Below are positions 35,416 to 43,803 of a DNA stretch of 64,000 nt, piece by piece. The notes beneath the pieces were generated by a model. That model was not told the origin of the DNA and did not search any database. It saw nothing but the letters and a program-made list of their open reading frames with translations. The DNA is from Pseudomonas fluorescens (lineage in GTDB: Bacteria; Pseudomonadota; Gammaproteobacteria; Pseudomonadales; Pseudomonadaceae). The stretch is taken from NCBI RefSeq assembly GCF_001902145.1, contig NZ_MRST01000026.1:626095-690094 (forward strand), given 5' to 3'. Positions within the stretch are counted from its first letter, which is position 1; the number at the start of each line of letters is the position of its first letter. The position numbers and the translations under genes are program-made.

Positions 35416-36303
35416 GTGGAAAAGTTTAAAGGCGCCTTGCTGGTAGGCGCTCTTCGGTTGTTTGCCCTGCTGCCCTGGCGCGCTGTACAAGCCGTCGGCA
35501 CAGGGATCGGCTGGATCATGTGGAAAACCCCCAACCGTTCCCGCGATACGGTGCGGATCAACCTCTCCAAATGCTTCCCGGACATGGACCCGGCAGAGCG
35601 CGAGCGCCTGGTGGGCCGCAGCTTGATGGACATCGGCAAGTCTTTGACCGAAAGCGCCTGTGCGTGGATCTGGCCGGCGCAGCGCTCCATCGACCTGGTC
35701 CGCGAAGTCGAAGGCCTGGAAGTGCTGCACGAGGCCCTGGCTTCTGGCAAAGGCGTGGTGGGTATCACCAGCCACCTGGGCAACTGGGAAGTGTTGAATC
35801 ACTTCTACTGCAGCCAGTGCAAACCGATCATTTTCTATCGCCCGCCCAAGCTCAAGGCCGTGGACGAGTTGCTGCGCAAGCAGCGCGTGCAGTTGGGCAA
35901 CCGCGTGGCGGCTTCCACCAAGGAAGGCATTCTCAGCGTGATCAAGGAAGTGCGCAAAGGCGGCCAGGTGGGCATTCCTGCCGACCCTGAGCCGGCTGAG
36001 TCCGCCGGGATCTTCGTACCGTTTTTTGCCACCCAGGCGCTTACCAGCAAGTTTGTGCCGAACATGCTTGCGGGCCACAAGGCGGTGGGTGTGTTCCTGC
36101 ATGCCCTGCGGCTGCCGGACGGTTCGGGCTACAAGGTGATCCTGGAAGCGGCGCCGGAGGACATGTACAGCACCGATACCGCGACGTCCTGTGCGGCGAT
36201 GAGCAAGGTAGTTGAGCGCTATGTCGGTGCTTACCCGAGCCAGTACATGTGGAGCATGAAGCGCTTCAAGAAACGCCCGCCGGGTGAGGCGCGGTGGTAT
36301 TGA
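35416..36303 (+). CDS. lpxL: Lipid A lauroyl-type acyltransferase (LpxL/HtrB family)
   Basis: Adds a secondary acyl chain to Kdo-lipid A precursors at the inner membrane. It has 295 residues. The start helix (about 8-35) anchors the protein. The catalytic HX4E dyad is His120/Glu125 in SHLGNWE, and GIPADPEPAESAGIFVPFFA follows. It starts 40 bp after tag with GGAGTGACCT as ribosome-binding site. Whether it transfers laurate or 2-hydroxylaurate cannot be seen; the pseudomonad homologue at this locus is one of two HtrB-type enzymes. Confidence 0.88.
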   Translation: MEKFKGALLVGALRLFALLPWRAVQAVGTGIGWIMWKTPNRSRDTVRINLSKCFPDMDPAERERLVGRSLMDIGKSLTESACAWIWPAQRSIDLVREVEGLEVLHEALASGKGVVGITSHLGNWEVLNHFYCSQCKPIIFYRPPKLKAVDELLRKQRVQLGNRVAASTKEGILSVIKEVRKGGQVGIPADPEPAESAGIFVPFFATQALTSKFVPNMLAGHKAVGVFLHALRLPDGSGYKVILEAAPEDMYSTDTATSCAAMSKVVERYVGAYPSQYMWSMKRFKKRPPGEARWY

Positions 36304-36314
36304 CGTGAACCATC

Positions 36315-36414
36315 CTGTAGGAGCGAGCTTGCTCGCGAAGGTCGCCAACGATGACGCGGGCATCCTGAATGAGCGCGGCGTCTTCAAGTTTTTCGCGAGC
36401 AAGCTCGCTCCTAC
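36315..36414. repeat. Inverted REP pair (REPIN), GTAGGAGCGAGC type
   Basis: CTGTAGGAGCGAGCTTGCTC at 36315 pairs with its inverse ending at 36414. It lies between convergent genes lpxL and the TPR gene. Same class as the element at 48331. Confidence 0.9.
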
Positions 36415-36416
36415 CG

Positions 36417-36722
36417 TTATTTGTCCAGCTTCTTGAGGAATACCGTCATTTCTTTTTCGGCCTGTTTGTCGCCATGAGCCTGAGCCGCTTCGATGCCCTT
36501 CTTCCAGGCCTGCCGCGCTGCGGCCTTATCACTCAGTCCTAGCTGCGCCTTGCCCAACAACTTCCACGCCGCCGAATACTTCGGATCGAACTCCACGCAT
36601 CGCTGCAAATGCTCGGCCGCCTTGGCGTTGTCCTTCAGGTCCAGGTAACCCTTGCCCAGGCCAAAGCGCAGCAGCGAATTGTCCACACCCTTGGCGAGCA
36701 TTTTTTCCAGGGAATCGAGCAT
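36417..36722 (-). CDS. Small tetratricopeptide-repeat protein
   Basis: A 101-residue soluble helical protein. Two to three TPR-like units are visible (NSLLRFGLGKGYLDLKDNAKAAEHL, SAAWKLLGKAQLGLSDKAAARQAW). No signal peptide. The ATG at 36722 has GGAG eight bases upstream; a GTG three codons earlier is closer than optimal. It is the last gene of the def-fmt-rsmB-trkA run, as in other pseudomonads, where it has no known job. TPRs suggest a protein-binding role. Confidence 0.8.
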   Translation of the reverse strand: MLDSLEKMLAKGVDNSLLRFGLGKGYLDLKDNAKAAEHLQRCVEFDPKYSAAWKLLGKAQLGLSDKAAARQAWKKGIEAAQAHGDKQAEKEMTVFLKKLDK

Positions 36723-36740
36723 GTCGGTCACTCCGTTTGA

Positions 36741-38114
36741 TCAGAAAAAGCTCAACCCCACGTGGAACAGCTTCTCCACATCGCGGATATGTTTTTTATC
36801 CACAAGGAACAGAATCACGTGGTCGCCGGTGGCGATCACCGTGTCGTCGTGGGCAATGATCACTTCCTCATCGCGAATGATCGCGCCAATGGTAGTGCCC
36901 GGCGGCAGGCCGATATCGCGGATGGCCTTGCCGATGACCTTGCTCGACTTCGAATCGCCATGGGCAATCGCCTCGATGGCTTCCGCTGCGCCACGGCGCA
37001 ACGAGTGCACGCTGACAATGTCGCCACGGCGCACGTGGGCGAGCAAGGTGCCGATGGTCGCCAACTGCGGGCTGATGGCAATGTCGATATCGCCGCCCTG
37101 GATCAGGTCCACATAGGCCGGGTTGTTGATGATGGTCATCACTTTTTTCGCCCCCAACCGCTTGGCCAGCAAGGACGACATGATATTGGCTTCATCATCG
37201 TTGGTCAGGGCCAGGAAGATGTCGGCGTCGGCGATGTTCTCTTCCATCAGCAGGTCACGGTCCGAGGCGCTGCCTTGCAGTACGACAGTGCTGTCGAGGG
37301 TATCGGACAAATGCCGGCATCGCGTCGGGCTCATCTCGATGATCTTCACCTGGTAGCGGCTTTCGATGGCTTCGGCCAAACGCTCGCCGATCTGCCCACC
37401 GCCGGCGATGACGATGCGTTTGTAGCTTTCATCGAGCCTGCGCATTTCGCTCATGACCGCGCGAATGTTCGCCTTGGCGGCGATGAAAAACACTTCGTCG
37501 TCAGCCTCGATCACCGTATCGCCCTGAGGCAGGATCGGCCGGTCACGGCGGAAAATCGCGGCGACGCGGGTTTCCACATTCGGCATGTGCTCACGCAGCT
37601 GGCGCAATTGCTGGCCAACCAACGGCCCGCCGTAATAGGCCTTCACTGCCACCAGTTGCGCTTTGCCTTCGGCGAAGTCGATGACCTGCAGCGCACCTGG
37701 AATTTCAATCAGGCGCTTGATGTAGTGGGTCACCACCTGTTCCGGGCTGATCAGTACGTCAACCGGGATGGCGTCGTTATCGAACAGACCGGCGCGGGTC
37801 AGGTAGGCCGCTTCGCGCACCCGAGCGATCTTGGTCGGGGTGTGGAACAGGGTGTGGGCGACCTGGCAGGCGACCATGTTGGTCTCGTCGCTGTTGGTCA
37901 CGGCTACCAGCATGTCGGCATCGTCGGCACCGGCCTGGCGCAGCACCGTCGGAAACGACGCGCGGCCTTGCACCGTGCGGATATCCAGGCGGTCGCCCAG
38001 GTTGCGCAGGCGCTCGGCATCGGTGTCGACCACGGTAATGTCGTTGGCTTCACCGGCCAAATGTTCGGCCAGCGTGCCACCAACCTGCCCTGCTCCAAGG
38101 ATGATGATTTTCAT
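36741..38114 (-). CDS. trkA: Trk system potassium uptake regulatory protein TrkA
   Basis: Cytosolic NAD(H)- and ATP-binding gate of the TrkH/TrkG K+ channel. It has 457 residues in a duplicated layout: RCK-N domain with GAGQVGGTLAEHLAGE near residue 7, TrkA-C, a second RCK-N with IAGGGQIGERLAEAIES near 235, and a second TrkA-C ending ILFLVDKKHIRDVEKLF. The gene is 22 bp after rsmB. No trkH is present in the window. Confidence 0.98.
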   Translation of the reverse strand: MKIIILGAGQVGGTLAEHLAGEANDITVVDTDAERLRNLGDRLDIRTVQGRASFPTVLRQAGADDADMLVAVTNSDETNMVACQVAHTLFHTPTKIARVREAAYLTRAGLFDNDAIPVDVLISPEQVVTHYIKRLIEIPGALQVIDFAEGKAQLVAVKAYYGGPLVGQQLRQLREHMPNVETRVAAIFRRDRPILPQGDTVIEADDEVFFIAAKANIRAVMSEMRRLDESYKRIVIAGGGQIGERLAEAIESRYQVKIIEMSPTRCRHLSDTLDSTVVLQGSASDRDLLMEENIADADIFLALTNDDEANIMSSLLAKRLGAKKVMTIINNPAYVDLIQGGDIDIAISPQLATIGTLLAHVRRGDIVSVHSLRRGAAEAIEAIAHGDSKSSKVIGKAIRDIGLPPGTTIGAIIRDEEVIIAHDDTVIATGDHVILFLVDKKHIRDVEKLFHVGLSFF

Positions 38115-38136
38115 CCGGTCACTCCCTTAAAACCAT

Positions 38137-39447
38137 TCAGCCGCGCGCGGCGGCAATCTTGATCAGTTTGGCGTAATAGAAGCCATCGTGCCCGCCTTCC
38201 TGCGCGAGCAGTTGGCGACCGTGGGGCTGCTTGATGCCGGCCGTGGTAGCGAGGTCCAGCTCACGCGCTCCGCTGGTGCGGGCGAGGAAGGCTTGGATGA
38301 CCTCGGTATTTTCGGTGGGCAAGGTGGAGCAGGTGGCGTAAAGCAGGATGCCGCCGACTTCCAGGGTCGGCCACAGCGCGTCGAGCAGTTCGCCTTGCAG
38401 CACAGCCAGGGCGGCGATGTCGTCGGGCTGGCGGGTCAGCTTGATGTCCGGATGACGGCGGATCACGCCGGTGGCCGAGCAAGGGGCGTCCAGCAGGATG
38501 CGCTGGAATGGCTTGCCGTCCCACCAGGTGGCGGTGTCGCGGCCATCCGCGGCGACCAGCTCAGCGCTCAAGCGCAGGCGTGCGAGGTTTTCCCGCACGC
38601 GCACCAGGCGCTTGGCTTCAAGGTCCACCGCGACTACACCGGCCAGGTCTTTTTCCACTTCGAGGATATGACAGGTCTTACCGCCGGGCGCGCAGCAGGC
38701 ATCGAGTACGCGCTGGCCGGGTGCAAGGTCGAGCAAGTCGGCGGCCAACTGCGCGGCCTCGTCCTGCACACTGATCCAGCCTTCGGCAAAGCCCGGCAGG
38801 CTGCGTACATCGGTGGCGGCTTCCAGCACGATGCCGTCCGTGCTGTACACGCAAGGGGTGGCGTTGATGGCCGCGTCGGCCAGTAACTGCAGATACGCGT
38901 CACGGCTGTGGTGACGACGGTTGACCCGCAGGATCATCGGCGGATGCGCATTGTTGGCTGCGCAGATGGCTTCCCATTGCTCAGGCCAAAAGGCCTTCAG
39001 GGATTTTTGCAGCCAGCGCGGGTGGGCGGTGCGCACTACCGGATCATGTTCCAGCTCGGCCAACAGCGCTTCGCTTTCACGCTGGGCGCGGCGCAGCACG
39101 GCATTGAGCAGGGCCTTGGCCCAGGGTTTTTTCAGCTTGTCGGCGCACCCGACGGTTTCACCGATGGCAGCGTGGGCGGGCACGCGGGTGTAGAGCAGCT
39201 GGTAGAGGCCCACCAGCAACAGCGCCTCGACATCCGCGTCCGCCGCTTTGAACGGTTTTTGCAGCAGCTTGGCGGCCAGCGCAGACAACCGTGGCTGCCA
39301 ACGGGCGGTGCCAAAGGCCAGGTCCTGGGTAAACCCCCGGTCGCGGTCTTCGACCTTGTCCAATTGCGTTGGCAATGAACTGTTCAGCGAAGCCTTGCCG
39401 TTGAGCACGGCGGCGAGAGCCTTGGCGGCGGCCAGACGTGGGTTCAT
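38137..39447 (-). CDS. rsmB: 16S rRNA (cytosine967-C5)-methyltransferase
   Basis: Methylates C967 of 16S rRNA using SAM; formerly sun/fmu. It has 436 residues: an N-terminal NusB-like domain (about 1-140) and a methyltransferase domain with CAPGGKTCHIL near residue 252 and the catalytic DAPCSATG near 320. The start overlaps the fmt stop by 4 bp, so the two are coupled. Confidence 0.97.
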   Translation of the reverse strand: MNPRLAAAKALAAVLNGKASLNSSLPTQLDKVEDRDRGFTQDLAFGTARWQPRLSALAAKLLQKPFKAADADVEALLLVGLYQLLYTRVPAHAAIGETVGCADKLKKPWAKALLNAVLRRAQRESEALLAELEHDPVVRTAHPRWLQKSLKAFWPEQWEAICAANNAHPPMILRVNRRHHSRDAYLQLLADAAINATPCVYSTDGIVLEAATDVRSLPGFAEGWISVQDEAAQLAADLLDLAPGQRVLDACCAPGGKTCHILEVEKDLAGVVAVDLEAKRLVRVRENLARLRLSAELVAADGRDTATWWDGKPFQRILLDAPCSATGVIRRHPDIKLTRQPDDIAALAVLQGELLDALWPTLEVGGILLYATCSTLPTENTEVIQAFLARTSGARELDLATTAGIKQPHGRQLLAQEGGHDGFYYAKLIKIAAARG

Positions 39448-40397
39448 TGAGTGACTACCCCAAGCATGGTGCCCAGGGCGAATTTCTCACGACGACTGTT
39501 GAACAAATCGCTGAAGTTCAGCGCCTTGCCGCCGGGCAATTGCAGACGCGTCAGGCACAGCGCTTGTTCACCGCAAGCCACCAACAGGCCGTCTTTGCTG
39601 GCGCCGATGATCTCGCCGGGAGTGCCTGTGCCATCGGCCAGGGTCGCAGCCAACACTTTCAAGGCTTCGCCGTTCAAGGTGCTGTGGCAGATCGGCCATG
39701 GGTTGAAGGCACGTACCAGGCGCTCCAGCTCCACGGCCGGGCGGCTCCAGTCAATGCGCGCTTCGTCCTTGTTCAGCTTGTGGGCGTAGGTGGCCAGGCT
39801 GTCGTCTTGGATTTCGCCTTGCAGGGTGCCGGCAGCCAGGCCGGCGATGGCCTGGATCACGGCGGGCGGACCCAGCTCAGCGAGGCGGTCGTGCAGGCTG
39901 CCGCCGGTGTCTTGGGCGGAGATCGGCGTGGTGACCTTGAGCAGCATCGGCCCGGTATCCAGGCTTGCTTCCATGCGCATTACGGTCACGCCGCTCTCTT
40001 GATCGCCCGCTTCAACGGCGCGTTGAATCGGCGCCGCACCGCGCCAGCGTGGCAGCAGTGAAGCATGGCTGTTGATGCAACCCAGGCGCGGGATATCCAG
40101 CACCGCCTGGGGCAGGATTAAGCCGTAGGCCACCACTACCAGCAGGTCCGGCTTCAGCGCGGCCAGTTCGGCCTGGGCGTCGGCGTTACGCAGGGTCGGC
40201 GGCTGCAGCACGGGAATGTTGTGCTCCAGCGCCAACTGCTTGACCGGGCTCGGCATCAGTTTTTGCCCGCGACCGGCCGGGCGATCCGGCTGGGTGTACA
40301 CCGCGACGATGTCATAAGGGCTGGCAAGCAGCGCCTTGAGGTGTTCGGCGGCGAATTCAGGAGTGCCGGCAAAAACAATGCGCAATGGCTCGGTCAT
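39444..40397 (-). CDS. fmt: Methionyl-tRNA formyltransferase
   Basis: Formylates initiator Met-tRNA with 10-formyl-THF. It has 317 residues. The N-terminal domain has FAGTPEFAAEHLKAL and the catalytic-region SLLPRWRGAAPIQRAV; the C-terminal OB-like domain binds tRNA. It follows def, but an intrinsic terminator lies between the two. Confidence 0.98.
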   Translation of the reverse strand: MTEPLRIVFAGTPEFAAEHLKALLASPYDIVAVYTQPDRPAGRGQKLMPSPVKQLALEHNIPVLQPPTLRNADAQAELAALKPDLLVVVAYGLILPQAVLDIPRLGCINSHASLLPRWRGAAPIQRAVEAGDQESGVTVMRMEASLDTGPMLLKVTTPISAQDTGGSLHDRLAELGPPAVIQAIAGLAAGTLQGEIQDDSLATYAHKLNKDEARIDWSRPAVELERLVRAFNPWPICHSTLNGEALKVLAATLADGTGTPGEIIGASKDGLLVACGEQALCLTRLQLPGGKALNFSDLFNSRREKFALGTMLGVVTQ

Positions 40398-40430
40398 GGG
40401 AGTTCTCGGTTAAAAGCAGTCACAAAAGAA

Positions 40431-40454
40431 AAAGGCTTGCCGCAGCAAGCCTTT
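40431..40454 (-). terminator. Intrinsic terminator between def and fmt
   Basis: On the minus strand AAAGGCTTGC-TGCG-GCAAGCCTTT is followed by TTCTTTT. The 10-bp stem with U-run looks like a true terminator although both flanking genes belong to one pathway. Confidence 0.85.
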
Positions 40455-40466
40455 GGAAGAAGGGCA

Positions 40467-40973
40467 TCAAGCTTGCTGGCGATGCTTTTTTTCCAGCTTC
40501 TTCTTGATGCGGTCACGCTTGAGCGTGGACAGGTAATCGACAAACAGCTTGCCGTTGAGGTGGTCGCATTCATGCTGGATACACACCGCCAGCAGGCCTT
40601 CGGCAACCAGCTCGAAAGGCTTGCCGTCACGGTCCAACGCCTTGATCTTCACGCGCAGCGGGCGTTCCACATTCTCGTAGAACTCCGGCACCGACAGGCA
40701 GCCTTCCTGGTATTCCCCCATCTCTTCGGTCAGCGGTTCGAACTCAGGGTTGATGTACACCCGAGGTTCGCTGCGATCTTCCGACAGGTCCATGACCACG
40801 ACGCGCAGATGCACGTTGACCTGGGTAGCGGCGAGGCCGATGCCCGGGGCTTCATACATTGTTTCAAACATGTCATCGACCAACTGACGAACCTTGTCGT
40901 CCACTACGGCCACCGGCTTGGCGACCGTGCGCAGGCGCGAGTCGGGAAATTCGAGGATGTTCAAAATAGCCAT
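40467..40973 (-). CDS. def: Peptide deformylase
   Basis: Removes the formyl group from nascent proteins; Fe/Zn enzyme. It has 168 residues from MAILNILEFPDSRL. The three signature motifs are intact: GIGLAATQ, EGCLSV with metal ligand Cys92, and QHECDHLNG with His134, Glu135 and His138. The frame reaches 41105 but the extension is not family-like. It is divergent from the LysM-less protein gene. Confidence 0.98.
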   Translation of the reverse strand: MAILNILEFPDSRLRTVAKPVAVVDDKVRQLVDDMFETMYEAPGIGLAATQVNVHLRVVVMDLSEDRSEPRVYINPEFEPLTEEMGEYQEGCLSVPEFYENVERPLRVKIKALDRDGKPFELVAEGLLAVCIQHECDHLNGKLFVDYLSTLKRDRIKKKLEKKHRQQA

Positions 40974-41108
40974 AAGCGTAATTGCTGCACATGTAAGGAA
41001 GAGACAAATCGGCGGTGGGATGGACCCATACGGCCGGTGTGAAACGCTCGGGAGCCGCGAAGGCCATGGCATTTCACGCGAACGCACATAATAAAGGAGA
41101 TTCACCCC

Positions 41109-41885
41109 ATGAGGAAATCGCTACTCGTCTTGCTGCTGTGGGCCCCGTTCGCCACGGCGTTGATTGCGCAACCCACTGAGCGCCTGGATCAGGCAGCGCA
41201 ACAGGCCATCCAGCACTTTTTACTGCACAATCGCATTTTTGACTCGCCCGAGGACTTGGACAACGCGCCTTACATTATTGCGGCGCAAGGCGGGCGCGTG
41301 CTGGGTGCCAACGATGAGCGTGTGCATGCGCGCGGTGATATCGACCCGGCCCAGCCCAGCTACGGCATCTTTCGGCGGGGCAAGACCTACACCAACCCCG
41401 ATACCCAGGAGCTGTTGGGCATCAATGCCGACGACATCGGCACTGCGCGCTTTGTGCTCGCGGACAATCTCACCACCCTGGCAGTGCAACGGGTGACCCA
41501 GGAAATTCGCCCAGGCGACCGTTTGTTGCGCGCCGAGTCTCCCGTTGCATTGGCCAGCCTGGAACCTTACAAACCTGCACCCTTCATTACAGGGCACATC
41601 ATCGATATCCCCAAGGGCGTCACGCAGATTGGCGTTCTCGACGCTGTGACCCTCAATAAAGGCCGCCGCGATGGCCTGGTGGAAGGCCAACTGCTGACGG
41701 TGATCAAGGCTGGCGCCACCGTGCGAGACGCCCTCACCGGCACGCCCACACCACTCCCGGATGAGCGAGCCGGCACCCTGCTGGTGTTTCGCACCTATGA
41801 AAAGCTCAGCTATGCCCTGGTGCTCAGTGCTTCACGGTCGCTGGCCGTGCAAGACCGTTTCGAGACGGCTGATCAAGCGCAATAA
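41109..41885 (+). CDS. Exported protein related to the LysM-family protein of this locus, LysM domain missing
   Basis: A 258-residue protein with an N-terminal signal peptide (MRKSLLVLLLWAPFATALIA). The part from about residue 25 on (QAIQHFLLHNRIFDSPEDLDNAPYI, LGINADDIG, DERAGTLLVFRTYEKLSYALVL) resembles the C-terminal two-thirds of the LysM peptidoglycan-binding protein that pseudomonads carry between def and dprA. That protein has a LysM domain right after the signal peptide, and here none is visible: the signal peptide runs straight into the downstream region. The comparison is from memory. The frame is clean, so this looks like an in-frame deletion and not a pseudogene. Function is unknown; it is probably periplasmic. 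Confidence 0.75.
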   Translation: MRKSLLVLLLWAPFATALIAQPTERLDQAAQQAIQHFLLHNRIFDSPEDLDNAPYIIAAQGGRVLGANDERVHARGDIDPAQPSYGIFRRGKTYTNPDTQELLGINADDIGTARFVLADNLTTLAVQRVTQEIRPGDRLLRAESPVALASLEPYKPAPFITGHIIDIPKGVTQIGVLDAVTLNKGRRDGLVEGQLLTVIKAGATVRDALTGTPTPLPDERAGTLLVFRTYEKLSYALVLSASRSLAVQDRFETADQAQ

Positions 41886-41948
41886 ATAGCCTGCTAAATA
41901 AGTTACCAACAGAGTTATCCACAGCTTGTTCCGGTCAAGGATGATCAT

Positions 41949-43052
41949 ATGAATCCGATAAACAGTAGCGATATTTCCCCGGCAGAGCTGGAAGCCCGGC
42001 TACGCTTGCACAGGCTGCCAGAACTGGGCCCCAAGCGTTTTCAAGTACTGATCGAAGCCTTTGGTTGCGCTTCCAAGGCCCTGAGTGCTCCCGCCAGCGC
42101 CTGGCGTTCCCTCGGTTTGCCCGCCGTCAGTGCCGAGGCCCGACGTAGCCCCAAAGTCCGTGACGGTGCCAGTGAGGCGTTGGCCTGGCTGGCGCGCCCG
42201 GCCCAGCATTTGCTGATGTGGGACCAACCGGATTACCCGGCGTTGCTCGCGCAGATCGACGATGCGCCGCCGTTGTTATTCGTGGCGGGCGACCCCGGTA
42301 TTCTGGAAAAACCACAGTTGGCCATGGTCGGAAGCCGGCGTGCCTCTCGCCCGGGCATGGACACGGCAGCAGCCTTTTCCCGCAGCCTGGCGAGCGCCGG
42401 TTTTGTCATCACCAGTGGGCTGGCGGTGGGCATTGATGGCGCGGCGCACCAGGCGGCATTGGACGTAGGCGGTCATACCATCGGCGTGCTCGGCACTGGC
42501 CTGGAAAATTTTTATCCACAGCGCCATCGCAGGCTCGCCGCCGCGATGATTGCCCAAGGCAGCGCCGTGGTTTCCGAGTTTCCGCTGGATGCAGCGCCCC
42601 AGGCCGGTAATTTCCCACGGCGCAACCGGATTATCAGCGGGTTGTCGTTAGGCGTGCTGGTGGTGGAGGCCAGTATGGCCAGCGGCTCGCTGATCACCGC
42701 ACGCCTGGCGACGGAGCAAGGGCGCGAGGTGTACGCGATTCCGGGTTCCATCCACCACCCCGCTGCCAAGGGCTGTCATCAATTGATCCGTGATGGCGCG
42801 GTGTTGGTGGAAACCATCGAGCACATTCTTGAAAGCCTGCGCGGTTGGCAGCGGTTGTCCCATGCTGCGCCGGTGCCCGTGACCCATCCGCTGGTGGCGC
42901 TGCTGCACGCGGCACCGCATAGCAGCGAAGCCTTGGCGATTGCCAGCGGTCGGCCGTTGTCCCAAGTACTGGCCACCCTGACGGAGCTGGAGTTGGAGGG
43001 CCAAGTGATTTGCGAAAGCGGGCGCTGGCTGGCGCGGTGTCCGCTTTTGTAG
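41949..43052 (+). CDS. dprA: DNA-processing protein DprA
   Basis: Loads RecA on incoming single strands in natural transformation. It has 367 residues. A helical N-terminal part precedes the Rossmann-like core with MVGSRRASRPG, SGLAVGIDGAAHQAAL and FPRRNRIISGLS, and the C-terminal winged-helix domain follows (about 300-365). It lies just before tsaC, the usual neighbour. An exact DnaA box is upstream at 41915-41923 and another inside at 42512-42520. Confidence 0.96.
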   Translation: MNPINSSDISPAELEARLRLHRLPELGPKRFQVLIEAFGCASKALSAPASAWRSLGLPAVSAEARRSPKVRDGASEALAWLARPAQHLLMWDQPDYPALLAQIDDAPPLLFVAGDPGILEKPQLAMVGSRRASRPGMDTAAAFSRSLASAGFVITSGLAVGIDGAAHQAALDVGGHTIGVLGTGLENFYPQRHRRLAAAMIAQGSAVVSEFPLDAAPQAGNFPRRNRIISGLSLGVLVVEASMASGSLITARLATEQGREVYAIPGSIHHPAAKGCHQLIRDGAVLVETIEHILESLRGWQRLSHAAPVPVTHPLVALLHAAPHSSEALAIASGRPLSQVLATLTELELEGQVICESGRWLARCPLL

Positions 43053-43126
43053 TGGCCCGTTTTTGGCGCTAGGTTTTGTAACGAAGATCGGTAAACTGCC
43101 CAGAGCTTTAGTCCGGAGAGTAAACA

Positions 43127-43684
43127 ATGGTCAACAGGTGGCGTGTGCTGGAAGCCGCAAGGGAAATTCGCGCAGGCGCAGTGATCGCCTATCCGACCGA
43201 AGCGGTTTGGGGCCTGGGCTGCGACCCGTGGAACGAAGAAGCAGTGGATCGACTGCTGGCGATCAAGAACCGCTCGGTCGACAAAGGCCTGATCCTGGTG
43301 GCGGACAATATTCGTCAGTTCGACTTTCTGTTTGAAGATTTCCCGCAAACGTGGATCGAACGCATGGCCAGCACCTGGCCAGGGCCGAATACCTGGCTGG
43401 TGCCCCATCAAGACTTGCTACCGGAATGGGTCACGGGTGTGCATGACACCGTAGCGTTGCGGGTCAGTGATCATCCGTTGGTGAGGGATTTGTGCGCGCA
43501 GGTCGGCCCGTTGATTTCCACCTCGGCCAACCCTCAGGGCCGCCCGGCGGCCCGCACGCGGCTTCGCGTGGAGCAGTATTTTCGCGGGCAAGTGGACTTG
43601 GTGTTGGGTGGCGCCTTGGGTGGGCGCAAAAATCCGAGCCTGATTCGGGACTTGGTGACAGGTGATGTGGTGCGCCCGTCCTGA
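43127..43684 (+). CDS. tsaC: Threonylcarbamoyl-AMP synthase
   Basis: Makes threonylcarbamoyl-adenylate for the t6A37 modification of ANN-decoding tRNAs. It is a 185-residue YrdC-domain protein with AVIAYPTEAVWGLGCDP, the KNR-type nucleotide-site segment (AIKNRSVDKGLI), and LISTSANPQGRPAARTR. This is the short TsaC form without the C-terminal Sua5 domain. Confidence 0.96.
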   Translation: MVNRWRVLEAAREIRAGAVIAYPTEAVWGLGCDPWNEEAVDRLLAIKNRSVDKGLILVADNIRQFDFLFEDFPQTWIERMASTWPGPNTWLVPHQDLLPEWVTGVHDTVALRVSDHPLVRDLCAQVGPLISTSANPQGRPAARTRLRVEQYFRGQVDLVLGGALGGRKNPSLIRDLVTGDVVRPS

Positions 43685-43698
43685 CACCGAGGTGCGCC

Positions 43699-43772
43699 CT
43701 TCGCGAGCAAGCCCGCTCTCACATTTTGATCTGTGAATACATTCAAATGTGGGAGCGGGCTTGCTCGCGAAG
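43699..43772. repeat. Inverted REP pair (REPIN), GTGGGAGCGGGC type
   Basis: TTCGCGAGCAAGCCCGCTCT at 43700 pairs with GGGAGCGGGCTTGCTCGCGA ending at 43770. It sits between convergent tsaC and qor, the shortest of the five pairs. Confidence 0.9.
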
Positions 43773-43803
43773 AGGCCCTTAAACCTGCGGCTATCTTTAA
43801 GCC

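Noticed and set aside
36754..36769. parS-like sequence AACCCCACGTGGAACA in trkA
   Set aside because: Only the right half matches (12 of 16); no evidence of a full palindrome.
36762..38162. 466-codon plus-strand frame over trkA
   Set aside because: Antisense shadow of trkA.
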